The notes beneath the pieces are model-generated. The model saw only the letters and a program-made list of their open reading frames with translations, ran no database searches and was not told the DNA's origin. Shown here in pieces: positions 36,772 through 48,100 of a stretch of DNA of 64,000 nucleotides; the stretch's first letter is position 1, and each line of letters starts with the position of its first letter. The stretch covers positions 186,001 through 250,000 of the forward strand of contig CANKYO010000004.1 of assembly GCA_947488175.1 (NCBI GenBank). Direction: 5' to 3'. The DNA comes from an uncultured Paracoccaceae bacterium (GTDB lineage: Bacteria; Pseudomonadota; Alphaproteobacteria; Rhodobacterales; Rhodobacteraceae). The translations under genes were made by a program, and so were the position numbers.

Positions 36772-38064
36772 ATGCACGACATTCGCGCCATCCGTGACAA
36801 TCCCGCCGCCTTTGATGCGGCTATGTCTCGCCGTGGGATCGCGCCGATGTCATCCGAAGTTTTGGCCCTCGACGAGGCGCGCCGCGCCAGCATCCTGGCC
36901 GCCGAAACAGCCCAGGCCGATGCCAACAAGGCCGCCAAGGAAGTTGGTGCTGCCAAAGGGCGCGGTGATGAGGTTGAGTTTGAACGTCTACGCGCCTTAG
37001 TCGCTGAAAAGAAATCGGAAATCGCTGCACTGAATGATCAGGCCAAGGCCGAGGATGCTGCCCTGACCGACCTTTTGATGGGCATTCCAAACCTTCCCAT
37101 GGACGATGTGCCAGAGGGCGAGGACGAGGATGACAATGTCGAAATCCACCGTTTCGGCAACGTCCCCAACTTCGCCTTCGATCCGCTGGAACATTACGAA
37201 ATCCCCGCGATCCGCCCCGGCATGGATTTCGAAACGGCGGCGAAACTTTCTGGTAGTCGTTTCGTGCTACTGTCAGGCTCTGTCGCCCGTCTGCACCGCG
37301 CGCTGGCACAGTTCATGCTTGATGTTCACACCGAAGAACACGGGTTAACGGAAACCAACACGCCCGTACTGGTGCGTGAAGAAATGATGTACGGCACCGG
37401 CCAGCTGCCGAAATTCGGCGAAGACAGCTATCAGACGACCAATGGCTGGTGGCTGATCCCCACGGCGGAAGTTACATTAACAAACATCGTTAATGGGCTG
37501 ACAATAGAGGAAAATTATCTCCCCCGCCGTTACGTAGCCCATACCCAATGCTTCCGATCAGAGGCCGGATCGGCAGGCCGTGACACATCCGGCATGCTGC
37601 GTCAGCATCAGTTCGAAAAGGTCGAAATGGTCAGTATCACCAAGCCTGAGGATAGTGCTGCAGAACATCAGCGCATGACCAAATGCGCCGAGGCGATTTT
37701 GGAAAAGTTAGAGCTTCCTTACCGCACCGTAATCCTCTGCACCGGCGATCTTGGGGCCGGCATGCGCAAGACCCACGATATCGAGGTTTGGTTGCCCGGT
37801 CAGAACACCTATCGCGAAATTGCGTCGGTCTCCACCGCTGGCGATTATCAGGCGCGCCGCATGAATGCCCGCTACAAACCGGCCGGCGGCGGAAAACCTG
37901 AATTCGTCCATACACTTAATGGGTCAGGCCTGGCCGTGGGCCGCACCCTGATCGCCGTGGTCGAGAACGGCCAGCAACAGGATGGATCAGTAAATCTGCC
38001 CGCCGCACTGCACCCCTATCTGCGCGGCAAGACGCGGATCACCGCTGACGGGCAGTTGGTCTAG
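36772..38064 (+). CDS. serS: serine-tRNA ligase
   Basis: 430 residues, class II synthetase. N-terminal coiled-coil arm ([18 protein letters not shown], then helices with Ala/Lys/Glu repeats to about residue 110) binds tRNA. Catalytic motifs: [21 protein letters not shown], motif 2 [26 protein letters not shown] and motif 3 [23 protein letters not shown] at 36772 after AAGGACC. Tail overlaps the DUF2235 gene by four bases. Confidence 0.97.
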   Translation: MHDIRAIRDNPAAFDAAMSRRGIAPMSSEVLALDEARRASILAAETAQADANKAAKEVGAAKGRGDEVEFERLRALVAEKKSEIAALNDQAKAEDAALTDLLMGIPNLPMDDVPEGEDEDDNVEIHRFGNVPNFAFDPLEHYEIPAIRPGMDFETAAKLSGSRFVLLSGSVARLHRALAQFMLDVHTEEHGLTETNTPVLVREEMMYGTGQLPKFGEDSYQTTNGWWLIPTAEVTLTNIVNGLTIEENYLPRRYVAHTQCFRSEAGSAGRDTSGMLRQHQFEKVEMVSITKPEDSAAEHQRMTKCAEAILEKLELPYRTVILCTGDLGAGMRKTHDIEVWLPGQNTYREIASVSTAGDYQARRMNARYKPAGGGKPEFVHTLNGSGLAVGRTLIAVVENGQQQDGSVNLPAALHPYLRGKTRITADGQLV

Positions 38065-39344
38065 GCAACCTTGTCCATCAGGTCAGATGGCAGCGCAGCG
38101 TCGCGTGCGGGTTCCCACCTGCGCGGGCGCAGCGTGCTGTCAGTCTCATGCGTCGGGCCGCCATCGCGGGCGACCAGCCAGTCGCGCAGCGCGTCGATCG
38201 CCGTTTCCGGCCTGCCCCGCAAATCGTCCAGCACAAAGTTCAGGGTTTGCGGGCAGTAGCCCCAGTCCAGATGCACCCGGTCAAGTGCGGCAACCGACAG
38301 ATTTTCCAGCTCTTTCGGGCCATCCCGGTGCGTCTTGAAAAAGTTCATAAGCAGCCCGGCAAAACCCGCAGGCCCGAATTTATTATTCAACCGATCCTTG
38401 ACCGGCGCGTAGCGGGTAGCGCATTCGTCAAACGCGGCCCAATCAACCTTCAGATTAGCCCGCGTCGCGCCTTGCGCGATCCAGTGCAACGCAACCGACG
38501 ACAGCCCGGTGACGCTGCCACCGCCACCAACGGACCCATGATTGCCCGGAAACCATTGCTGCAGGTATCGCGGCTGTTCGGGGTTGCCCGCACGCGCGTT
38601 GAGCTCATCCATATTGCGCCAGGGCGATGATGGAAAAGTGCGCCGCCGTTCGTCAATGGCAATCGCATGACGGGCCGAACAAACCGAGGACGACAGGTCG
38701 GTGTCATGGAATTTATATTGCCTGTTAAAGCGCTTGGCGGTTGGAATGAATGTCGGCAAACCGAGCGCCTTGACCGTATCCCAGATGCCCAGATAGGCCA
38801 GCTTCAACTGGATCGGGTTAGTGTTTCGCTGCTTACGTCGCCAGACCAGTTCGCCCTGGCTGGTCGCGACATTTGGCGAAAACGCCTCGCGAAAGGCAAA
38901 GCTTTCCTCGGTCTCGGGATGGGTTTTTGGGTCGCGGTCGATATAGCGCGCCATCGCTTTGGGGATATCGGCCAGATGCGCCCGAGGCGGAATGCCGCAG
39001 CACCGGATCAGACCGGCCAGCGACCGCGCCGCATAACCGCCCCGCGAAAAACCAAAGATGTAAATCTGATCGCCCGGCTCATAGGCAAAGATCAGGTTGC
39101 GATACGCCTCTTCGATAATGTCGGTCAGTCCCCAGCCCAGCGCACCACCCAAAAGCCGATCCAGCCGCCGGTTTAGCCGGTTGTTGCCGCGCCCCGATCC
39201 CACGCCCGGCGAATAGATCACCTGCTGCGGGTTTCCGGCCGCGTCATATGGCGCGATGCTACGCGCCATGCGGACGACATTGGTGGGGTTTTCAGCGTCT
39301 GGTCTGTTCCAGGTTCCGTCAATCAGAATGGCAATACGTTTCAT
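38061..39344 (-). CDS. DUF2235 alpha/beta hydrolase domain protein
   Basis: 427 residues. Start [16 protein letters not shown] and the nucleophile elbow [18 protein letters not shown] (Ser in G-x-S-x-G, about residue 100) are diagnostic of DUF2235. Further family blocks: [24 protein letters not shown] and [15 protein letters not shown] with the likely catalytic Asp/His region. Many relatives are type VI secretion phospholipase effectors, but no VgrG, PAAR or immunity gene is nearby and there is no signal peptide. So a house-keeping or phage-defence lipase role is equally possible. Confidence 0.8.
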   Translation of the reverse strand: MKRIAILIDGTWNRPDAENPTNVVRMARSIAPYDAAGNPQQVIYSPGVGSGRGNNRLNRRLDRLLGGALGWGLTDIIEEAYRNLIFAYEPGDQIYIFGFSRGGYAARSLAGLIRCCGIPPRAHLADIPKAMARYIDRDPKTHPETEESFAFREAFSPNVATSQGELVWRRKQRNTNPIQLKLAYLGIWDTVKALGLPTFIPTAKRFNRQYKFHDTDLSSSVCSARHAIAIDERRRTFPSSPWRNMDELNARAGNPEQPRYLQQWFPGNHGSVGGGGSVTGLSSVALHWIAQGATRANLKVDWAAFDECATRYAPVKDRLNNKFGPAGFAGLLMNFFKTHRDGPKELENLSVAALDRVHLDWGYCPQTLNFVLDDLRGRPETAIDALRDWLVARDGGPTHETDSTLRPRRWEPARDAALPSDLMDKVA

Positions 39345-39472
39345 CACAAATCACACCCTACAAAATACAAACGTCATTAAATGCTGACATTTTGGCCTCT
39401 TTGGGCGGATTTTGGCAAGTCTGCTATTCCTGACCCATTGGAACGATCTTGCTTCGCCTTAGCTAGAGGGCA

Positions 39473-40192
39473 ATGAAATACATACCCGCACTCCTGACCC
39501 TTGTCGTGACGATGACCTTCGTCGTCTCTCCTGCGCTCACCGATCCGTTCAGCGGGTTCCGCGCGGATCAACTGCCCAATCCGCAGATCAACCCGCCGAT
39601 CCAGCCCGCTGGCTATGCTTTTGCGATTTGGGGCCTGATCTATAGCTGGTTGGTGGTTTCAGCCGTTTTCGGCATCTGGAAACGCGCCGACGATCCCGAT
39701 TGGAACCGTGCGCGCTGGCCGCTGATTGTCAGCCTTGCCGTTGGCACGCCATGGCTGGCCGTCGCCAATGCAAGTGCCGTTTGGGCGACCGTGCTGATCT
39801 TTGTGATGGCAGCAGGTGCGATCCTCGCGCTGCTCTGGGCTCCGACCCGCGACCGCTGGTGGTTGCAGGTTCCTGTCGGTATCTATGCAGGCTGGCTGAC
39901 GGCAGCATCGTTCGTATCATTGGGCAGCACGGCGGCAGGCTATGGCCTGCTGACCGAAGCGCTAGGCTGGGCCTATATCGGTATTATCGCGGCCTTGTGC
40001 GTAGCTGCTATCGTGCTGTGGCAGCGCCGTGCGCCATCCTATGGGCTGACCATTATCTGGGCGCTGGTCGGCATCATAATCGCCAACGGAACTGCCGAAT
40101 GGACAGTGACCGCATTGGCGGCGTTTGGTATTCTTGTCATTGTCGCGCTGCTGACCGCTATCACTGCTACCGGTCAGAAGGTCCCTTCTTGA
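39473..40192 (+). CDS. tryptophan-rich (TspO-like) multi-pass membrane protein
   Basis: 239 residues with about seven membrane helices. Carries [22 protein letters not shown], the pattern that leads many such proteins to be named tryptophan-rich sensory proteins, and many Trp in the loops ([16 protein letters not shown]). Longer than true TspO (about 160). Function unknown. ATG after AGAGGG. The 3' end overlaps der by 26 bases on the opposite strand. Confidence 0.7.
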   Translation: MKYIPALLTLVVTMTFVVSPALTDPFSGFRADQLPNPQINPPIQPAGYAFAIWGLIYSWLVVSAVFGIWKRADDPDWNRARWPLIVSLAVGTPWLAVANASAVWATVLIFVMAAGAILALLWAPTRDRWWLQVPVGIYAGWLTAASFVSLGSTAAGYGLLTEALGWAYIGIIAALCVAAIVLWQRRAPSYGLTIIWALVGIIIANGTAEWTVTALAAFGILVIVALLTAITATGQKVPS

Positions 40193-41624
40193 GGTGCTTT
40201 GACAGGCGGGACGGTTGCGAAGATTTCTTGTCCTTGTAGGGGTTCTTGTCCCCCTGATCGCGCAGAAACAGCCGGATCGGTGTGCCGGGCATGTCGAAAT
40301 CAACCCGCAACCCGTTAATAAGATAGCGTTTATAGCTTTCCGGCACCAAATCGGGATGTGATGTCATCACGACGAATGCAGGTGGGCGTGTCTTGACCTG
40401 AGTGGCATAGCGCATCTTGATCCGCTTGCCGCCAGGTGCCGGTGGCGGGTGCTGTTCCAGCATGCCGGTCAGCCAGCGGTTCAGCCCAGCCGTGGTCACC
40501 CGCCGGTTCCAGACCTCATGCGCACGCATGATCGCCTGCTGCAAGCGGTCCAGCCCCTTGCCGGTCTTGGCCGACACAGTAACCAGTGGCGCGCCTTTCA
40601 GCTGTGGCAGCAACCGCTCGAAGGACTGGCGCAGCTCTTTCAGCTTGTCCTGTTTGTCGGCCTCAGTATCCCATTTGTTGACCGCGACGACAACGGCCCG
40701 CCCTTCCCGCTCGGCCAGATCGGCGATGCGCAGATCCTGCTGTTCAAAGGGGATTTCCACGTCAAGCAGGACAACCACGACCTCAGCGAATTTGACAGCC
40801 CGCAACCCGTCAGAGACCGAGAGTTTTTCCAGCTTTTCCTGCACCTTGGCCTTTTTGCGCATGCCTGCCGTATCAAAGATGCGCATGGGCACGCCGCCCC
40901 ACTCCTGCTGGACAGAGATTGCGTCGCGGGTGATCCCCGCCTCTGGTCCGGTCAACAGCCGTTCTTCGCCGATGATCTTGTTGATCAAGGTGGATTTGCC
41001 CGCATTGGGGCGGCCCACAACGGCGATTTGCAAAGGTTTGGCGCGGGTCGGCACGCGCGCCACGTCATCGTCATCATCGCCAACATCCACATCCATTTCA
41101 GGCGCATCGGCTGCGGCGCGTTCTTCGTGCGCGTCTGCGATGGGGCGCAACACATCCAGCAACTCGCCCATGCCTTCACCATGTTCAGCCGACAGGCGGA
41201 TCGGTTCCCCCAGACCCAGCGCATAAGCCTCAAGGATTGAGGCATCGGCGGCTTTTCCTTCGCCCTTGTTGGCGGCGAGGATCACATTGGCATTCTTCTT
41301 GCGCAGGATATCGGCAAACACTTCGTCCGCTGGCAGGACCCCGGCCCGCGCGTCGATCATGAACAGGCAGACATCGGCCATTTCAACCGCCCGTTCGGTC
41401 AGGCGACGCATCCGGCCTTGCAGGCTGTCATCCGTGGCTTCTTCCAGACCAGCGCTGTCGATTACGGTAAAGCGCAGATCGGCCAACCGCCCCTCGCCTT
41501 CGCGCAGGTCGCGGGTAACCCCTGGCTGGTCATCGACCAGAGCAAGTTTCTTGCCCACCAGACGGTTGAACAGCGTGGATTTGCCCACGTTCGGGCGGCC
41601 CACAATGGCAAGGGTAAAGCTCAT
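40167..41624 (-). CDS. der: ribosome biogenesis GTPase Der
   Basis: 485 residues. Two tandem GTPase domains: [15 protein letters not shown] with DQPGVTRD and DSAGLEE (first), [16 protein letters not shown] with [11 protein letters not shown] and [10 protein letters not shown] (second), then a KH-like C-terminal domain. Needed for 50S assembly. The linker contains an acidic [10 protein letters not shown] stretch. Upstream of it on the same strand are bamB and yfgM, the usual order. Confidence 0.97.
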   Translation of the reverse strand: MSFTLAIVGRPNVGKSTLFNRLVGKKLALVDDQPGVTRDLREGEGRLADLRFTVIDSAGLEEATDDSLQGRMRRLTERAVEMADVCLFMIDARAGVLPADEVFADILRKKNANVILAANKGEGKAADASILEAYALGLGEPIRLSAEHGEGMGELLDVLRPIADAHEERAAADAPEMDVDVGDDDDDVARVPTRAKPLQIAVVGRPNAGKSTLINKIIGEERLLTGPEAGITRDAISVQQEWGGVPMRIFDTAGMRKKAKVQEKLEKLSVSDGLRAVKFAEVVVVLLDVEIPFEQQDLRIADLAEREGRAVVVAVNKWDTEADKQDKLKELRQSFERLLPQLKGAPLVTVSAKTGKGLDRLQQAIMRAHEVWNRRVTTAGLNRWLTGMLEQHPPPAPGGKRIKMRYATQVKTRPPAFVVMTSHPDLVPESYKRYLINGLRVDFDMPGTPIRLFLRDQGDKNPYKDKKSSQPSRLSKHLKKGPSDR

Positions 41625-41675
41625 CTTTTGCGGCTCCTGACGCTGTTCAAGCTGCGCCGATACACCAAATGTGGA

Positions 41676-42971
41676 TCAACGGAAAGCGTGCAATTGCCCG
41701 GTTTTGCTGACCACGTAAAGCGTCTGACCCGCCACAACAGGATGCGACGCAGCACCGCCATCAATAGCAACTGTCCCGACCAGTGCGCCAGAGGCCGGAT
41801 CAAACTGCCGGATCAGCCCGTCAGAGGATGCTACAATCAGACGCCCGCCCGCCAGAACCGGCCCGTAATGCCCGACGACACGTTTCTGACGCGCGCTGCG
41901 TTCCTCGGTCAGCGCCGGCAGGGCGATCCGCCAGACGGGGTTACCGCTGGCTGCATCCAGCCGCATCAACTGGTTCAGGTCATTGATCAGGAAAACCGCA
42001 TTTCCCACAGGCCAGACCGGGTTGATTGCCCCTTCGCTGGCCGTCCAGAGCCGGTCACCATTAAAAATGTCAAAGGCCGCAAGCCGACCGCCAAAATTGC
42101 CCACATAAACGCGGTTGCCATCAATCACCGGATCACTGGCAATGTCCGTCACAAGGGCTGCTGCCCGCCCCAGCCGGTCACCGCTGACCACACTGGACCA
42201 GCGTCGCAAGCCGCCTTCTGGGAATGTTGCGATCACTTCACCGGACGGAAACGGGAAAATGGCGATATCATTATTGACCGCCGGGGCTGCCCCGCTGCCG
42301 AAATTCGCGGTTGAGGGGTTGCTGTTGACCTGCCAGCGAATACGTCCAGTGGATGTCTCCAGCGCCCATGCGGTGCTGTCGCGGGCCACTAGATACACCA
42401 GATTACCACGGATCGTCGGTGGCGACATGGCGGGCGCGTCAAGGTCCTGTACCCAGTTCACCCGGCCGGTGGCGGTATCAAGCGCAGATATCTCGCCAAA
42501 GGCGGTTGTCACATAGACCTGACCGCCAGACACCGACACACCGCCACCAGATGCATCGGTCGGATTATCGCGGCCGGGTGTCAGGTTGCGGGTCCAGATC
42601 GTCTGCCCAGCGGTCGATGTGGCCGTGACGGTTGCCCGTGCATCGAGCGTGTAAACGACGCCGCCCGCGACCACGGGGTCGGCAGTGATCCGAGCGCGTC
42701 GGCTGTCGCCCTCGCCAATTGGCGACACGAACACCGGGGCCAAAGTGCTGCCAAGTGCGGGATGTCTGATCAGGTGATCCGGCCCGCCATTGCGATGGGT
42801 CCAGTCCGCATTCGCGCGGGCTGCAGGGATACTGACAGGCAACGACTGGTTCACAAAAGCAGGGCTTTCGCGCAGATCAAACCGCTCGCCCGGCAGGATG
42901 ATGTCTTCTTCGCCGCAGGCCGCAAGCAGGGCAAGGGCCAGACCGGCGCAGATGAGGTTCTTCGCTGTCAC
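41676..42971 (-). CDS. bamB: outer-membrane assembly lipoprotein BamB
   Basis: 431 residues, GTG start after AGGAC. Lipoprotein signal LALALLAAC (acylated Cys about residue 19) followed by an eight-bladed beta propeller of PQQ-like repeats (for instance GGVVYTLDARATVTA, GQVYVTTAFGEISALDTATGRVNW, VYVGNFGGRLAAFD, GRLIVASSDGLIRQFDPASGALVG). Scaffolds BamA in outer-membrane protein folding. Somewhat longer than E. coli BamB (392). 15 bp after yfgM. Confidence 0.9.
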   Translation of the reverse strand: MTAKNLICAGLALALLAACGEEDIILPGERFDLRESPAFVNQSLPVSIPAARANADWTHRNGGPDHLIRHPALGSTLAPVFVSPIGEGDSRRARITADPVVAGGVVYTLDARATVTATSTAGQTIWTRNLTPGRDNPTDASGGGVSVSGGQVYVTTAFGEISALDTATGRVNWVQDLDAPAMSPPTIRGNLVYLVARDSTAWALETSTGRIRWQVNSNPSTANFGSGAAPAVNNDIAIFPFPSGEVIATFPEGGLRRWSSVVSGDRLGRAAALVTDIASDPVIDGNRVYVGNFGGRLAAFDIFNGDRLWTASEGAINPVWPVGNAVFLINDLNQLMRLDAASGNPVWRIALPALTEERSARQKRVVGHYGPVLAGGRLIVASSDGLIRQFDPASGALVGTVAIDGGAASHPVVAGQTLYVVSKTGQLHAFR

Positions 42972-42986
42972 GTTCTGTCCTATCGC

Positions 42987-43655
42987 TTACTCTGTCTCGG
43001 GTTCTGGGATCGGCTCGCCCAGCGCCACCATCAGCGTTTGCGCCCGCTCTCGCAAGCCCCGCGTCACGGCCGCATCTTCGACAATGCTGCGCAGATCAGC
43101 GATTGCAGCATCGGTTTCGCCCTGTTCCAGCTTGGCATAGGCCATCTGTTCCAGCGCCAGCAGGCGGAAGGGCTGCCCCGGCTGGGCCAGTTGTTCCAGC
43201 GCGATCATCCGTGCGGCAGGATCGTCCGAGGGCAGCATCGCAGCCTTGAACGTGGCAAGATCACGGTACATTTCGGGGATGTCGGCATTTGTGACCAACC
43301 CCGCCAATGTCTCAGCCGCTGCATCAATATCACCGGCCTCCTCCTGCGTTGCCGCCGTCAGCAAGGCCGCCACTGCAACGGCAGGCCCTTGCGCATCAAC
43401 GGCCGCAATGGCATCGGCCCGCGCGGCGAAATCATCCTGATTGAGCGCTTCCAGCAACGCATCGCCCGTCGTCTCAGCCGCGGCCCTTGTTTGCGCCTTG
43501 CGATATTCGTTCCAGGCTGCGCCACCGACAATCAGCAAAACAGCCAGCACAGCGATCCAGCCGTAGCGGCGCAGATATCCGTACAGTTTGTCGCGCTGAA
43601 CTTCTTCTGCGACTTCGTCTAGAAAACTGTCCGAGTTGCTCAATGCGGCCCCCAT
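42987..43655 (-). CDS. YfgM-like tetratricopeptide ancillary translocon protein
   Basis: 222 residues. Cytoplasmic N-terminus SFLDEVAEEVQRDKLYGYLRR, one membrane helix (WIAVLAVLLIVGGAAWNEY), then a TPR-like periplasmic domain (ALLTAATQEEAGDIDAAAETLAGL, LLALEQMAYAKLEQGETDAAI). YfgM associates with SecYEG and periplasmic chaperones. Conserved start of the yfgM-bamB-der run. Confidence 0.85.
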   Translation of the reverse strand: MGAALSNSDSFLDEVAEEVQRDKLYGYLRRYGWIAVLAVLLIVGGAAWNEYRKAQTRAAAETTGDALLEALNQDDFAARADAIAAVDAQGPAVAVAALLTAATQEEAGDIDAAAETLAGLVTNADIPEMYRDLATFKAAMLPSDDPAARMIALEQLAQPGQPFRLLALEQMAYAKLEQGETDAAIADLRSIVEDAAVTRGLRERAQTLMVALGEPIPEPETE

Positions 43656-43911
43656 TCATCGCCATGTGCGAAATGCTGTTTGCGCGTTCATATCGTGAAG
43701 CCTGCGGGATGAACAAGACCTGTCTGGGTGCCGCAAGGTCACGTTCTTGCGGCGATGCAGAAATCCAGTCTTGCAGGAAAGTATTTCAATCGCTAAAGTG
43801 AACTGAATGGTTTAGTTCGATTTGTGATCCAAAAACGTGGTTGCATCGTATGAAACAACATCTATGTAAAAACCCATCACATTGGGATGCGGTCATCCAA
43901 GGGGCTACGTC

Positions 43912-45159
43912 ATGAAGATCATTTCGATCATCACCGCCATCATCGTTTGCGGCGTTTTGTATCTGTTTGTTTTCGAGCGTGACCGCCTCACTGACTTTGC
44001 GCAGGCCTCGCCACTTGCGGGAGATGAAGCCCCAGTCGAAACGGCAGAAGCTGCTGAAGAAGAAACACCTGCTGAGACAGTGTCAGGCGGTGTGGGCGTG
44101 GTCGCAATTCGTTCCGTTGCGCAAACGATCGACAGCGCCGTTATCTTACGTGGCCGGACCGAAGCGGCGCGTCAGGTTACTGTTGCCGCGGAAACATCTG
44201 GTCTTGTGGTGTCTGAACCTTTGCGCAAAGGCACCTTTGTGGAACAGGGCGATGAACTTTGCCGTCTTGACCCCGGCGCGCGGCAGGCATCACTGGCCGA
44301 AGCCCGCGCCCGCCTGACCGAAGCCGAAGGCCGCGTTCCAGAGGCGCAGGCGTCGGTCGCCGAGGCGAATGCCCGTGTCCGCGAGGCTGAAATCAACCTG
44401 AACGCTGCCCAGCAATTGTCACAAGATGGCTTTGCCTCTGAAACCCGCCTTGTCAGTGCGCAGGCCGCGATGGACGGTGCCAGGGCCGGTGTGCAAAGGG
44501 CCAATTCCGGTGTGAAATCGGCCGAAGCCGGGATCGAGGCGGCCGAGGCGGCAGTGGAATCCGCCGAGCGGGAAATCGACCGTTTGACGATCCGTGCGCC
44601 ATTTGCGGGGCTACTCGAAACCGATACGGCTGAATTGGGGTCGCTGATGCAGCCCGGCGCGCTTTGCGCGACTGTGATCCAGCTCGACCCGATCAAGCTA
44701 GTGGGCTTTGTACCCGAGGCGGATGTGTCCAAGATCAGCGTGGGCGCGTTGGCCGGCGCCCGCCTTGTATCCGGGGCTGAGGTGCAGGGGCGGGTGACTT
44801 TCCTGTCCCGCAGTGCCGATGAAACGACCCGCACCTTCCAAGTGGAAGTTGAGGTCGCCAATGATGATATGACGATCAGCGATGGTCAAACTGCTGAAAT
44901 TTTGGTCGCCTCCGAAGGGCGCACCGCCCATTTGTTGGCGCAATCCACCCTGACATTGGACGATGACGGGGTTTTGGGTGTACGCACTATCAACGCAGAT
45001 AACATCGCGACCTTCATGCCGGTCACGCTGCTGCGCGACACCGCCGAAGGTGTCTGGGTGACTGACCTGCCGGATGAGGTCGATGTCATTACCGTCGGTC
45101 AGGAGTTCGTCACGGACGGTGTCCGCGTGGCGCCGACATTTGCGGAGGCAAAAGGATGA
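43912..45159 (+). CDS. RND efflux periplasmic adaptor subunit
   Basis: 415 residues, ATG after AAGGGGC. Membrane-anchored (SIITAIIVCGVLYLFVF), Glu/Ala-rich linker, barrel-sandwich segment VILRGRTEAARQVTVAAETSG, an alpha-helical hairpin of Ala/Glu/Arg heptads (EARARLTEAEGRVPEAQASVA and following) and LTIRAPFAGLLETDTAELGS. Membrane fusion protein bridging the pump with an outer-membrane channel. Its stop overlaps the permease start (ATGA). Confidence 0.9.
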   Translation: MKIISIITAIIVCGVLYLFVFERDRLTDFAQASPLAGDEAPVETAEAAEEETPAETVSGGVGVVAIRSVAQTIDSAVILRGRTEAARQVTVAAETSGLVVSEPLRKGTFVEQGDELCRLDPGARQASLAEARARLTEAEGRVPEAQASVAEANARVREAEINLNAAQQLSQDGFASETRLVSAQAAMDGARAGVQRANSGVKSAEAGIEAAEAAVESAEREIDRLTIRAPFAGLLETDTAELGSLMQPGALCATVIQLDPIKLVGFVPEADVSKISVGALAGARLVSGAEVQGRVTFLSRSADETTRTFQVEVEVANDDMTISDGQTAEILVASEGRTAHLLAQSTLTLDDDGVLGVRTINADNIATFMPVTLLRDTAEGVWVTDLPDEVDVITVGQEFVTDGVRVAPTFAEAKG

Positions 45160-48100
45160 CTGGACTCGTCGATTGGGCCGCATCACGCGCCCGTATGGTT
45201 CTGGCGTTTATCGCACTGTCACTCTTGGCGGGCGGGTTCGCCTATGTCGGCCTGCCGAAAGAGGGCGAGCCCGATATTGAAATTCCGGCGATCTTTGTTT
45301 CTGTCCCCTTCCCCGGCATTTCGGCGGAAGACAGCGAGACATTGCTGGTCAAGCCGATGGAAACGGAGCTGTCCGATCTGGATGGGCTGAAAACAATGTC
45401 CGCCACCGCCGCCGAAGGCTACGCAGGCGTGGCGCTGGAGTTCGAATTCGGCTGGGACAAGACCAAGATCCTGGCTGATATCCGTTCCGCCATGAACAAC
45501 GCAGAGGCGCAGTTTCCCGCCGGTGCCGATCAGTATTCAATTAACGAGATCAACTTTTCCGAATTCCCGATCATCATCGTGAACCTGACCGGTCAGGTGC
45601 CTGAACGTACACTGATCCGCATCGCCAAGGACCTGCAAGAGCGTATCGAGGGCCTTGATGCGGTGCTTGAAGCGGGTCTTGCGGGGACGCGGGATGAAAT
45701 GCTCGAGGTCGTCATCGACCCGCTGCGGCTGGAAGCCTACGACGTTACCGCCGGTGAGTTGATCAATGTTGTAACAAACAACAACCTGCTGATTGCGGCG
45801 GGCGAGGTCGAAACCGATCAAGGTACATTTGCCGTCAAAATTCCGTCATCCTTTGACGAGGCTCAGGATATCTACAACTTGCCTGTCAAAACCAATGGCG
45901 ACAGGGTCATCACACTTGGCGATCTGGCCACGATCCGGCTGACGTTTGAAGACCGCGCTGGCACGGCCCGCTTTAACGGCGTCAATACGGTGGCGTTGCA
46001 GGTGGTCAAGCGCAAGGGGTTCAACCTGATCGACACGACCGCGCTGGTGAAAGAGGTGGTTGACGCGGAGCGCGCCAACTGGTCGCCTGAATTGCAGGCG
46101 GCTGTCGAGGTCGGCACATCAAATGACCAGTCCCGCAACGTGGCCTCCATGGTCAGTCAATTGGAAGGGTCAGTTCTGACGGCCATCGCACTGGTGATGA
46201 TCGTTGTTCTGGCGGCACTCGGGACCCGCCCTGCCCTATTGGTGGGTTTTGCCATTCCGACATCGTTTCTGTTGTGCTTTGCCTTGCTGGCAGTGATGGG
46301 CATCACGATCTCGAACATCGTGATGTTCGGGCTGATCCTTGCGGTGGGGATGCTGGTTGATGGCGCCATCGTGGTCGTCGAATACGCCGACAAGCGCATT
46401 CGCGAAGGCACCGGCCCGATGCACGCATATGTTGAGGCCGCCAAGCGCATGTTCTGGCCGATCATTTCGTCCACGGCCACAACCCTTTGTGCCTTCCTGC
46501 CCATGCTGTTCTGGCCCGGCGTGCCGGGTCAGTTCATGGGCATGCTTCCTGTCACTCTCATCTTCGTGCTTTGTGCGTCGCTGGTCGTGGCACTGATCTA
46601 TCTGCCCGTGATGGGTGGCGTCACCGGCCGGATGAGCCGGCTGTTCGGCAACGCCTCTGACGCGCTACGCGATCGGCTGCCCTGGTTTGTCTGCGCGCTT
46701 CTGGTGATCCCCGCGATCATGATCGTCTTCACCGGCGCGATGCTGACCCTGAACCCCGGCTATTTGTCAGGCCGCGCCGTGCAGACCGATAGCCTCTGGT
46801 CATCGCTGCCGGGTATGACCTTGTTCCTGGCTGGCGCCATCATTTTGTCAATCACGGTCGGTGCCGCCCGGTTGGAGCGTAAGGCGACCAAGATCAAGGC
46901 GGGCTATCGCCGGTCGATTTTCGGCACGTTCATGCATGCGATTGTGGGCAACCCGGTCATGCCGCTAGTTGCGGCGGGCGGCGTGGTTTTCACGGTCTTT
47001 TCGATCTTTGGCTATTATGGCGCCAACAATAACGGCGTTGAGTTTTTCGTGGAATCAGAGCCCGAGCAGGCCATTGTTTATGTCCGCGCGCGCGGCAACC
47101 TGTCATTGACCGAAAAGGATGAACTGGTCCGCCAGGCTGAAGAGATCGTACTGGCCCACCCCGGCGTGATCACAGCGTTTTCCTTCGCCGGTGATGGCGG
47201 GCTGAATACTGATGCCAGCGGCGCCAGCACGCCCGTTGACACCATCGGTCAGGTGCAACTGGAAACGATACCGTGGGAAGACCGCGCCGGGATCGCCGAA
47301 CTGGACGGCGATGTTGTGCTTGAGGAAATCCAGACCGCGTTGAACACAATACCCGGGATTGAGACAGAGATTCTCGCGCAAGCCCGTGGTCCTGCTTCGG
47401 GCAAACCTGTTCATCTGCGCCTGAAAAGCGACAACTGGGAAGAGCTGATTGCAGCCACCACCACCGCGCGTGCCCAGTTTGAAGCGACCCCCGGTCTGAT
47501 CACGATTGAGGATTCGCTGCCTCTGCCGGGTATCGACTGGCAGATTGATGTGGACGTGGAAAAAGCGGGCCGGTTTGGTGCCGATGTCGCTTCGGTCGGG
47601 GCGATGGTGCAGCTTGTAACGCGCGGCATCCTGCTGGACACGATGCGCGTGGATAGCTCGGACGAAGAGATCGAAATTCGCGTGCGCCTGCCGGAACAGG
47701 ACCGTGTCCTGTCGACGCTGGACAGTCTGCGGGTACGCACAAATTCCGGGCTAATCCCGTTGTCGAACTTCACCACACGGACGCCGGTTGAAAAGCTTGC
47801 GCAGATCGATCGTGTGGACCAGAAACGCTATTTCGATGTGAAGGCCGATGTCGGCGGCAATCTGTTCAAACTTGTTGCGAACGATGAAACACTGGCGGTA
47901 GTGCGACTGGTGGATGATCTGGCGACCGGTATTGATCGTTATGAAATCGTCAACCTGGAGGGCGACACCACTGAAGCCGCGTTGGAGGCTTTGGTCGCCG
48001 ATGGGTCCACATCCGAGGTGCCCGTCAACGCCAACGAACGGATTGAGGCCCTGACGGAATGGCTGCAAACCAACCCGCTGCCAGGCTCAATTGAGTGGGA

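Noticed and set aside
43799..43830. Possible operator TGAAC...GTTCG upstream of the RND operon
   Set aside because: Arms of only four to five bases with a long spacer that does not match the 3-bp spacer of the sites at 4994 and 5042.
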